Below, in pieces: positions 57,653-64,000 of a stretch of 64,000 nt of DNA. This stretch comes from Oligella urethralis DSM 7531 (GTDB lineage: Bacteria; Pseudomonadota; Gammaproteobacteria; Burkholderiales; Burkholderiaceae_B), in NCBI RefSeq assembly GCF_000372065.1, contig NZ_AQVB01000008.1, positions 27,287 through 91,286 on the forward strand, read 5' to 3'. The notes beneath the pieces are model-generated. The model searched no databases. It was given only the letters and a program-made list of their open reading frames with translations, and was not told the origin of the DNA. Each line of letters opens with the position of its first letter. The first letter of the stretch is position 1. Made by a program: the position numbers and the translations under genes.

Positions 57653-59500
57653 ATGCGTAAAGAATTTCACTTATTTCCGGCGAGGCTGACGGTCCAAGAA
57701 TCGGCCTTGAGCATCGCTAGCGAGCTGCAGAATGTGCGTGTAGATGAGACTTGGCTGCACCAATGGCAGCTACGTCTTGATACACAATGGCCGGAGATTG
57801 AAGGTGCGCTGCGGCACCAGGCTGCGATGCAAATCATGCTAGAGGGGGAGTGCGCTATCGTATTACTACCCTTACTGTTGGCGCAAGCGAGCAACTGTAA
57901 AAGGCATGTTTTATGCAGTGATAATGTGTATTTAGCCGCAGCGGATTGGCAACAGCTAGAGCAGTTTTATCAACAAAGCGGTCTTCATTCCAAGGCACTA
58001 GATGCCGTATTTGCCTGCTTGCGTCAACGCTGGCCTTTAGCTTTGCCAGGCGTGCATCGCTTGGATGCGGAGGATGGTAGCTATAGCGTGACGCTAGGGC
58101 TAGGTGAGCCGGCCTTTATGCAACAACAATGGCTTTGCTCCATTGATGTTTTTGTGCGTGATGAGAGCGGGCAGCAAAGGCAATGGCCGTGGGTATTACG
58201 CTATGCGGCAGCGGATTGTTTTTTTGTGATGCGTCCTGAGTTGCTTGCGCGGGAGGATTTTAAAGAGGCGGCTCGAAAAGCTGGTATGCAGCTAGTGGGG
58301 GCTAGAGGCCGTCGAGCGCATTTGCAAGGGCAGCCGCCCACTTTGAATCAGCAGCGGTGCATGGCGATCGTCGGTGGCGGGATTGCGGGGGCCGGTATTG
58401 CGATGGTGATGCAGCAACGCGGTTGGGAGGTGACGGTATTTGATCCGAGCTTTGCCGAGTCGAATGCAGCTAAGCATCGACATCATATCGCTGCGGCTAT
58501 GACGCCTTTTATTTCCGTGGATGATAATCATAAATCTCGTTTAAGTCGTAATGCTTTATTGCGAGCTTTACATCACTGGCGAGATTTTCCAGATGAGGTG
58601 ATTTTATCTCGTCGCGGTAATGTGGAGATAAATCGGGATAAGGGCTATGGCAAGGATATTAGCTTGGCGGTGGAGAGTTTGGGCTTTCCCGAGGCATGGG
58701 TGCGGCGTTTAGCACCGGCGGAAGTATCGGCTTTGTTGGGTTTTGATTTGGCCGAAGAGGGTGTTTTTTGGCCGCAGGCGCGCATTATCAGTCCTGAAAA
58801 CTTGCTGCGGCATATTTATAAAAGCTTTGACTTAAGGCAGTGTAGTGCACGCGTTGTTTCTGTAAAAAAGTGTGCCGCAGCGGGTGTGTGGACGCTTTAT
58901 GACGAAGCAGAGCAAGCCTTGGGTGAGTTTGAGCAGGTGGTTTTAGCTAATGCTGCTGATTGTTTGGCGATTTTAGATAAAAGTCAGTTGTTGCAGCGTG
59001 CTAATGCGAGCGGTGAATTAAAAGCAGCGATGCCAAAAATCGCCTCCACTTTGCACTGGATGGGGGGCGAGGTGATGCATGTGGCAGCCACGCGTTTAAA
59101 ACAGGTGCCACACGTAGGCTTGGGTGGTCAGGGCTATTTTTTACCAGCGACGGCCGATGGTTTATGTGTTTTAGGCAGTACCTATAGGCATGGGTTGCGT
59201 GATCCGGGCTTAAGTCATGAGGGACAAGCAGTGATTAAAGCAAAAATTCCTGTAGACCTAAGTGAGCTTGAGCTGTCAGCGCAACCTGAAGCAGGGTGGT
59301 CGGGTGGTAGAGCGGTGGTGCAGGGGCGGCTGCCGGTGATTTGTGAATTGGACTATGCCAAGGGCTTGTGGCTGGCGGTAGCCTATGGTTCGCATGGTTT
59401 AACGTGGAGTTGCTTTGCTGGTGACCTGATCGGTGCCGCCTTGGACGGTGAGCCGATACCCCTCGAAAAAGAACTGTATAAAGCGATAGGCCTAAGGTAG
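57653..59500 (+). CDS. MnmC-like FAD-dependent oxidoreductase with degenerate N-terminal methyltransferase half
   Basis: 615 aa. The C-terminal 380 residues are a DAO-type flavoprotein with the FAD loop MAIVGGGIAGAGIAMVMQQRG (about 235-255), HHIAAAMTPFIS, and C-terminal YGSHGLTWSCFAGDLI, matching the MnmC oxidoreductase that turns cmnm5s2U34 into nm5s2U34 in tRNA. The N-terminal 230 residues align roughly with the MnmC methyltransferase (ALPGVHRL), but the expected glycine-rich SAM loop and the DGFAPAKNPEMW-type motif are not visible. It may retain only the oxidase step. No Shine-Dalgarno precedes the ATG at 57653. Confidence 0.72.
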   Translation: MRKEFHLFPARLTVQESALSIASELQNVRVDETWLHQWQLRLDTQWPEIEGALRHQAAMQIMLEGECAIVLLPLLLAQASNCKRHVLCSDNVYLAAADWQQLEQFYQQSGLHSKALDAVFACLRQRWPLALPGVHRLDAEDGSYSVTLGLGEPAFMQQQWLCSIDVFVRDESGQQRQWPWVLRYAAADCFFVMRPELLAREDFKEAARKAGMQLVGARGRRAHLQGQPPTLNQQRCMAIVGGGIAGAGIAMVMQQRGWEVTVFDPSFAESNAAKHRHHIAAAMTPFISVDDNHKSRLSRNALLRALHHWRDFPDEVILSRRGNVEINRDKGYGKDISLAVESLGFPEAWVRRLAPAEVSALLGFDLAEEGVFWPQARIISPENLLRHIYKSFDLRQCSARVVSVKKCAAAGVWTLYDEAEQALGEFEQVVLANAADCLAILDKSQLLQRANASGELKAAMPKIASTLHWMGGEVMHVAATRLKQVPHVGLGGQGYFLPATADGLCVLGSTYRHGLRDPGLSHEGQAVIKAKIPVDLSELELSAQPEAGWSGGRAVVQGRLPVICELDYAKGLWLAVAYGSHGLTWSCFAGDLIGAALDGEPIPLEKELYKAIGLR

Positions 59501-59512
59501 TGTGAAGTCTGC

Positions 59513-59549
59513 TTTTTATATGATCGTTTTTTTAAATGTCATATAAAAA
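59513..59549. repeat. AT-rich inverted repeat downstream of the MnmC-like gene
   Basis: TTTTTATATGA and TCATATAAAAA are exact inverted copies 15 nt apart. It may end transcription of the preceding gene or belong to the promoter region of the GH31-like gene. Confidence 0.5.
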
Positions 59550-59692
59550 TGGGGCGCTATTTTAATCCTATTTAGCGGTAAAAATCAAATTCGGTTTAAA
59601 AATTTGGAAAAAAAAGCCATAATAGAAGACTATCAGTGGACAATTAGCAGCGCCAAGTCCGCAAATTACTTAAATCAATAAAAGAGAATTGC

Positions 59693-61930
59693 GTGATTCA
59701 ATTTGATAAATTAGCCCTAACAACAAAAGAAACTCATACTGCCGAATTTACGACGGATTACAAAGACTATGTATTGCGTATCGTGGCACAAGCCCCTGGT
59801 GTATTTAGAATTTGTTGTGGTTCTTTAAAAGCCCTAAATCTAGTTGAGTCTAACGAGCGTCTTAAAACCCGCGCTGAGCTCTCAGTCGTTCCTTATGATC
59901 AAGTGGCCGAGTTGCTAGTAGTTGCGCAGGAGGATGGTTGGCTCTTTGCACAGCGTGATTATGCTTTGTCATTGAAAACGCAGCCTTTTTCTTTGCAACT
60001 ACTAAAAAGACCTCAGCTAGATGATGCTGTTAATGAGGACTTTAGCACTGAGCAGGAAGCGGTGGCAGCCTTTGCTGAGGCAGAGGTTTTACTTCAAAGC
60101 GCGCACAATTATGCTGAGCCCTTTGTGTTTGATGGTTCGTGGGCCTTACTGTTGGATTTGCCGGCAGAGCAGGCTGTCTATGGCCTAGGCATGACAGAGC
60201 AGAGTTTTAATCGACGCTCAGAGGAGTTTGTCTCTGATCAGGCGGTTTTCAATTTTTCACCTCTCGCTTGGAGCACAGCGGGTTGGGGGCTATATCTTAA
60301 TGGCTTGGATCGTTCCGTGCATAGTGTAGGCACAAAAGATGATGCCACGAGCTATCAGTTGCGTACGGATAATCAATGCTTTGATTTGTTTTTATTTGCT
60401 GGTGAACCATTGGCGATTTTTGACCAATACACGACCTTGACGGGGCGTGCTGGACAGCCACCCTTAGATGCCATGGGCGTTGGTTTAAAGCAGTTGGATG
60501 GGCAGCCAGATGAGGCGTTTTTGCTATTTGCAAAGCAGTTGCGTGAGCATGATATTTCTCTTAACACTTTGGAGTATGCTTGGCCGTCGATGCTGCGAAT
60601 TGATAGTGATAGGTTAAATCTCGATTGGAATACGGATCGTTTGGGTGATAATACACGTGGCTTTTTTGATGCGCTCAAAGAGGACCATTGGCATGCGGTG
60701 CTACCAACTTTTCCAGCGATACCAGTGGGCACACATCTATTTGATGAACTGCAGGATCGGGGCTGGATGATTATGGACGCTGAGGGTGATGCATTACGTT
60801 TCAGCGGCTCTAAGCATACGGGCCAGCAGGATTATGGTTTATTAGATCTCACGTATAAGGACGCCTATCATTTCTGGCGTGATAGGCATCAGCAATTATT
60901 AGAGCATGGGCAGTCTTTAAAAACGGCTACCTCCGTTTTCACACTGCCGGATGAGGCTTGCGGTCGTCATAATGAAGAGGGGGCGCTGCTCCGTACGTTA
61001 TTCCCTACCTTGATGGAGCAAGCACTATACGATGGTATTTCTGCCACTAGCACGCCGCCAGAGGGTGTGGTAGTGCATGATCAACTGACGATTGCCGCCC
61101 AGCGTAGACCCTATCTAGAATTGGCGCCTTTTGAAAATTCATGGGCGGGCTTAAATCAGCTTTATCGCAGTTTAATTAGTGCACAAAATAGCAGTGTGCC
61201 CTTTGTGTCACACGTAATTGGGCGTGCTGGTGATGAAGCAATGTCGCCCGAGCTCTATTTGCGCTATTTGGCACTGTCAACCTTTAGTGCTAACTTTGCT
61301 TTTCACGCAGAGGTGGAGCAATTACCAATTTACTATGATGAAGCAACGCAAAGCCTGGCTAAGCAATGGCTTGGTCTGCGCTATCGCTTAATTCCCTATG
61401 TCTTGGGTATTATCGAAGAGGGTGTGCGTGGTGGTCAACCGGTGCAAAGTTCCATGCCTTTAGCCTTTCCAAAGGACACCACGGCCGCAGCTTTTGACCA
61501 TCAGTTTTTATTTGGTCCTGCGGTGCTAGTGGCGCCGATTCTTGATGATACAGGTACCACCCTGGTGTATTTACCGGCTGGCGAAGCTTGGTGGGATTTA
61601 AACACCGGTGAGCGCTATGAGGGTGGGCAGACCTTAGAGTACAGTTGCGGCTTAGAAACGATTCCAGCCTTTGGTCGCGAGGGTCATATGTTGGCTGTGG
61701 GGCCGACGATTGCGCATTTGGGCGAGATGAACTCAGCGCGTCTACTGGATGAAATCTGGTTATTTGGTATGCCTATTCATAATCCAGTGGTTATGCGTAA
61801 TAAAATCCGCGTGATGCAAATGCAGGGCTCTAGCTACATTAAGGGGCTAGAGGGCTTAAAGATTCTGCACACGGATGAGCTGGAAGTAAAACGTCGCGGT
61901 GCCGAGGTCCGAATTTCTCCAGTGCGTTAG
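59693..61930 (+). CDS. GH31-fold protein (alpha-glucosidase/xylosidase-like), catalytic acids apparently lost
   Basis: 745 aa, no signal peptide. The N-terminal beta domain leads to YGLGMTEQSFNRR (the YGLGE-type block, about 168-180) and a GH31 barrel. Where active GH31 enzymes have K-x-D-F-G-E for the nucleophile, this protein reads K410-T411-A412-T-S. The acid/base region, usually W-x-G-D-N near a Trp-Gly-Leu, reads LELAPFENSWAGL (about 475-487). The later block SPELYLRYLALSTFSANFAFHAE and the C-terminal FLFGPAVLVAPILD are well kept. A catalytically dead or repurposed glycosidase is likely. GTG start with AGAG upstream. It is followed by an EamA exporter 12 nt downstream. Confidence 0.75.
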   Translation: MIQFDKLALTTKETHTAEFTTDYKDYVLRIVAQAPGVFRICCGSLKALNLVESNERLKTRAELSVVPYDQVAELLVVAQEDGWLFAQRDYALSLKTQPFSLQLLKRPQLDDAVNEDFSTEQEAVAAFAEAEVLLQSAHNYAEPFVFDGSWALLLDLPAEQAVYGLGMTEQSFNRRSEEFVSDQAVFNFSPLAWSTAGWGLYLNGLDRSVHSVGTKDDATSYQLRTDNQCFDLFLFAGEPLAIFDQYTTLTGRAGQPPLDAMGVGLKQLDGQPDEAFLLFAKQLREHDISLNTLEYAWPSMLRIDSDRLNLDWNTDRLGDNTRGFFDALKEDHWHAVLPTFPAIPVGTHLFDELQDRGWMIMDAEGDALRFSGSKHTGQQDYGLLDLTYKDAYHFWRDRHQQLLEHGQSLKTATSVFTLPDEACGRHNEEGALLRTLFPTLMEQALYDGISATSTPPEGVVVHDQLTIAAQRRPYLELAPFENSWAGLNQLYRSLISAQNSSVPFVSHVIGRAGDEAMSPELYLRYLALSTFSANFAFHAEVEQLPIYYDEATQSLAKQWLGLRYRLIPYVLGIIEEGVRGGQPVQSSMPLAFPKDTTAAAFDHQFLFGPAVLVAPILDDTGTTLVYLPAGEAWWDLNTGERYEGGQTLEYSCGLETIPAFGREGHMLAVGPTIAHLGEMNSARLLDEIWLFGMPIHNPVVMRNKIRVMQMQGSSYIKGLEGLKILHTDELEVKRRGAEVRISPVR

Positions 61931-61942
61931 CAGGGGACTGCA

Positions 61943-62869
61943 ATGAGTTCAGCTTATCGGCCGTTGCTCGCCATTGTGTTGCTGGTCGTTTCGACTTGGG
62001 CCTTGTCGACACAGGAGGCGAGCGGCAAGTGGGTAATGGAGCTAGGCTTACCTCTTTTTGTGGTGATGTTCGTGCGCTACGCCGTGCACGTTGTGTTGGT
62101 GTTGGCGCTTACGTGGTCCAAGATGGGGATAAGGGTTTTTCGTAGTCATCACTATGCGATGCAAATTATTCGCGGCAGTACCTCCTTATTTGCTATCTTA
62201 ACGATTTTTATGGCCTTGTCTTATCTGCCACAGGCAGAGACAACGGCGATTTTCTTTTTGGCGCCCTTACTGGTGTTATGTATTGCACCATGGTTTTTGG
62301 CTGAGCCCTCGCGCTGGTATCGCTGGTTGGCAGCCTTTGTTGGCTTTGTCGGGGTCATGGTGATTGTACGTCCCAGTGCTGGCTTGCATCCCGTGGGCGT
62401 GATTTATGCCTTAATCGGCGCTTGTGTCATTGCGGTGCAGTTTTTATGTACTCGCAAGCTTGCTGCTGACCACTCAATGACAACGCTATTATGGACAGGT
62501 CTGGTTGGTTTGCTAGGCGGCTTGATCTTAATACCCTTTAAATGGCATGAGGGGGTGGCGGTTTTAAGTGACTTTGCACCTTGGCAATGGCTGTTACTGC
62601 TTAATATAGGTTTCTGCGGTACCTTTGGTCATTTACTGCAGATTAAGGCCTATCAGCATGCGCCGGCTTCTTTGCTTGCGCCTTTTAATTATTTACAAAT
62701 TCTTTCCGCTGCAGTTCTGGGTCTATTGATTTGGGGAGATTTTCCAGATGCTTGGGCTTGGCTTGGTATTTTGATTGTTTGCGCGAGTGGAATTGTGGTG
62801 ACGATTGTTGAATGGCGTAACAATCAAGGGGTGAAAAAGCTCGTGCAAGGTATGATTGAGGGCAAGTAG
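61943..62869 (+). CDS. DMT superfamily transporter, EamA type
   Basis: 308 aa with ten hydrophobic helices in two EamA repeats (about 5-140 and 150-295). WALSTQEASGKWV near the start and QAETTAIFFLAPLLV and LLAPFNYLQILSAAVLG near the ends of the repeats fit the RhaT/EamA family of metabolite exporters. Substrate unknown. It begins 12 nt after the GH31-like gene, so the two are probably one transcript. A run of eight G follows its stop codon. Confidence 0.85.
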   Translation: MSSAYRPLLAIVLLVVSTWALSTQEASGKWVMELGLPLFVVMFVRYAVHVVLVLALTWSKMGIRVFRSHHYAMQIIRGSTSLFAILTIFMALSYLPQAETTAIFFLAPLLVLCIAPWFLAEPSRWYRWLAAFVGFVGVMVIVRPSAGLHPVGVIYALIGACVIAVQFLCTRKLAADHSMTTLLWTGLVGLLGGLILIPFKWHEGVAVLSDFAPWQWLLLLNIGFCGTFGHLLQIKAYQHAPASLLAPFNYLQILSAAVLGLLIWGDFPDAWAWLGILIVCASGIVVTIVEWRNNQGVKKLVQGMIEGK

Positions 62870-62971
62870 GGGGGGGTTAGCCTGTGTTTGCATGATGCTG
62901 TTGATGCCATAGTGATTTGTTGTGGTTTTTTAACAAAAAAGCGACTTTTTAAAAATAAATGGATTTAGGTG

Positions 62972-63000
62972 TTGACAGAGGTCCTATAATCATTCATAAT
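62972..63000 (+). promoter_or_regulatory. Promoter of tRNA-Lys
   Basis: Perfect -35 TTGACA (62972-62977), 17-nt spacer, -10 CATAAT (62995-63000). The predicted start is about 6 nt before the tRNA 5' end. A TATAAT at 62985-62990 is only 7 nt from the -35 and is not used with it. Confidence 0.75.
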
Positions 63001-63012
63001 TTAAATCTTTCG

Positions 63013-63088
63013 GGGCTGGTAGCTCAGTTGGTAGAGCAGCGGACTTTTAATCCGTTGGTCCCGGGTTCGAGTCCCGGCCAGCCCACCA
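63013..63088 (+). tRNA. tRNA-Lys (anticodon TTT)
   Basis: 76 nt with all arms: acceptor GGGCTGG / CCAGCCC, D arm GCTC-AGTTGGTA-GAGC, anticodon stem GCGGA / TCCGT with loop CTTTTAA (anticodon at 63046-63048), T arm CCGGG-TTCGAGT-CCCGG, discriminator A and an encoded CCA. Carries lysine; the only tRNA in the window. Confidence 0.98.
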
Positions 63089-63114
63089 AAAATTTATAGT
63101 AGTATCAATGACTT

Positions 63115-63138
63115 AGCCGCTTATTTAAGCGGCTTTTT
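63115..63138 (+). terminator. Intrinsic terminator of tRNA-Lys
   Basis: AGCCGCTT-ATTT-AAGCGGCT 8-bp stem followed by five T. It overlaps the last codons of the convergent integrase fragment. Confidence 0.88.
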
Positions 63139-63697
63139 CTTTGGTTGGCGGCTTTAAATCATCAAGGGGTGACCAAAAGGTGAGCACAGATGAGTATTCT
63201 GCCAGGTGAGAAGCATTGAGGTGAGCATACTTTTTAACCATTTCCAATGTTTCACAACCGCCCATTTCCTTCAGGACAAATAAAGGCGTTCCGGCTTGGA
63301 CGTGCCAAGAGGCCCAAGTATGCCTTAAGTCATGAAAATGAAAATCATCCAGCCCAACTGCTTTTGTGGCGGCATTGAACGACTTATAGTTAATCGTTTT
63401 GGGATTTTGACCCGTTGAATCTCTTACAAAGACCCAACGGGGATCATCTCCTTGGCACGACTTTAAAACAGCGCAAGCATCGTCATTTAATGGAATGGGC
63501 CTAGCCTTTCCTGATTTAGTCTTGTCAGCAGTTAACCAGGCAACCTTTTCGTTTAAATCAACCTGTGACCACTCAAGCGATAATATTTCATTCGCACGAG
63601 CGACGGTCGATAAAGCAAAAATTACCGCATTTCTCATCCAGCGCTGACTCAGTTGCTGAATTAGCAGTTGAGCCTGTTCCCTAGTTATCCACCCTCT
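63125..63697 (-). pseudogene. Tyrosine integrase, N-terminally truncated
   Basis: The open frame covers 190 residues from just after a TAG at 63698-63700; the first ATG is internal (63637). The catalytic domain is complete by eye: the first Arg in STVARANEILSLEW, HDLRHTWASW for the His/Arg box, and the nucleophile Tyr in MVKKYAHL. Before the ATG the frame continues as GWITREQAQLLIQQLSQRW, a normal integrase linker, and then stops, so the arm and core-binding domains are missing. The gene points toward tRNA-Lys, 36 nt from its 3' end, the usual place for integrases of tRNA-targeting islands. Confidence 0.8.
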
Positions 63698-63742
63698 CTA
63701 TGTCAGGATAGTTGTCACCCTGAGACTTTTGCATAAAAGCAG

Positions 63743-63847
63743 TTAAATACCGGATTTCTGTTCTACTTGGAAATTTTTTGATTTTTTTTGGAAATTTTCG
63801 ACAAATTTCACCCCGCTTTTATCGATAAATGCCTGTTTTTTAGACAT
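63743..63847 (-). CDS. Short reading frame upstream of the integrase fragment, uncertain
   Basis: 34-aa Lys/Phe-rich frame (MSKKQAFIDKSGVKFVENF) ending at TAA 63743. A second frame overlapping it (RTEIRYLTAFMQKSQGDNYPDIERV) runs to a stop near 63690. These could be remnants of the missing integrase 5' part or of an excisionase gene, but neither matches a family I recognise. Confidence 0.2.
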   Translation of the reverse strand: MSKKQAFIDKSGVKFVENFQKKSKNFQVEQKSGI

Positions 63848-63884
63848 TTATCTGCCTAATTCTGCCTTTTAGGCAAAATTAGGC
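63834..63884. repeat. Cluster of nested palindromes near the right edge
   Basis: GCCTAATT (63854-63861) with AATTAGGC (63877-63884), enclosing TGCC-TTTTA-GGCA (63863-63875). Just before it, ATAAATG and CATTTAT form another inverted pair (about 63825-63850). Repeated TGCCT units occur in this 60-nt stretch. It may be a recombinase or repressor site of the decayed element. Beyond it, 63885-64000 shows nothing I can support. Confidence 0.35.
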
Positions 63885-64000
63885 GCAACTATCCTAAGCT
63901 TATTGGCAGCTTTTAAACAATTGATGCAAATCGCTTTCAAAAGCGACTGCGCATGCACCTTGACGAGACCAAAATAGCCTGCCCGCTTATGTTTGAATTT

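Noticed and set aside
62972-62990. TTGACA with TATAAT 7 nt away as the tRNA promoter
   Set aside because: Spacing is far too short; the CATAAT at 62995-63000 gives a 17-nt spacer and a start just before the tRNA.

Overview
The window reads as a chromosomal segment of a betaproteobacterium, most likely family Alcaligenaceae (Burkholderiales). The evidence is a complete division and cell wall (dcw) cluster in betaproteobacterial order, a single-chain MurE-MurF fusion of the kind known from Bordetella and relatives, and the lpxC / DciA-like / M23 peptidase / secA order that follows ftsZ. Base composition is moderate, not the high GC of Bordetella, so a lower-GC genus of the family is suggested. 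The genus cannot be fixed from the sequence alone.

Layout. 1-8.1 kb: a cobalamin block. A minus-strand cobalamin riboswitch precedes btuB and btuF, and the B12-dependent methionine synthase metH is divergent, followed by an MmyB-type regulator. 8.2-17 kb: mostly housekeeping genes: a crotonase-fold protein without its catalytic acids, an MFS exporter, an OmpA-type lipoprotein, a TANGO2/NRDE protein, DUF465, panD, pyrC, an O-methyltransferase and the ABC-F ATPase uup. 17.1-20 kb: a copper-type module (SCO-TlpA fusion, PCu(A)C chaperone, Tat-exported propeller), then rnpB. 20.7-39.3 kb: mraZ-rsmH-ftsL-ftsI-murEF-mraY-murD-ftsW-murG-murC-ddlB-ftsQ-ftsA-ftsZ-lpxC, with a readable MraZ operator array before mraZ. 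39.3-43.6 kb: DciA-like gene, M23 peptidase, secA. 43.8-48.3 kb: MFS transporter plus CodA-like deaminase, and a SulP transporter. 48.4-55 kb: an accessory block with a small Cys-rich protein gene and a type IC (EcoR124-like) restriction-modification locus in which hsdM is frameshifted and hsdS carries a 12-nt tandem repeat. 55-63 kb: mgtE, an inositol-phosphatase-like gene, an MnmC-like oxidoreductase with a degenerate methyltransferase half, a GH31-fold protein that seems to have lost its catalytic aspartates, and an EamA transporter. 63-64 kb: tRNA-Lys(UUU) followed by an N-terminally truncated tyrosine integrase, probably the edge of a decayed integrated element.

How the parts work together: BtuB and BtuF supply the cofactor MetH needs and are switched off by that cofactor. 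The dcw cluster makes and inserts septal wall under MraZ control. The SCO/PCu(A)C set probably delivers copper to cytochrome oxidase. The type I locus looks like a restriction system caught in decay or in an OFF state. No CRISPR array, rRNA operon or intact transposon was seen. The most notable items are the hsdM/hsdS/hsdR locus, the degenerate GH31 and crotonase proteins, the MraZ-like boxes before ftsZ, and the copper operon with its unassigned propeller protein.
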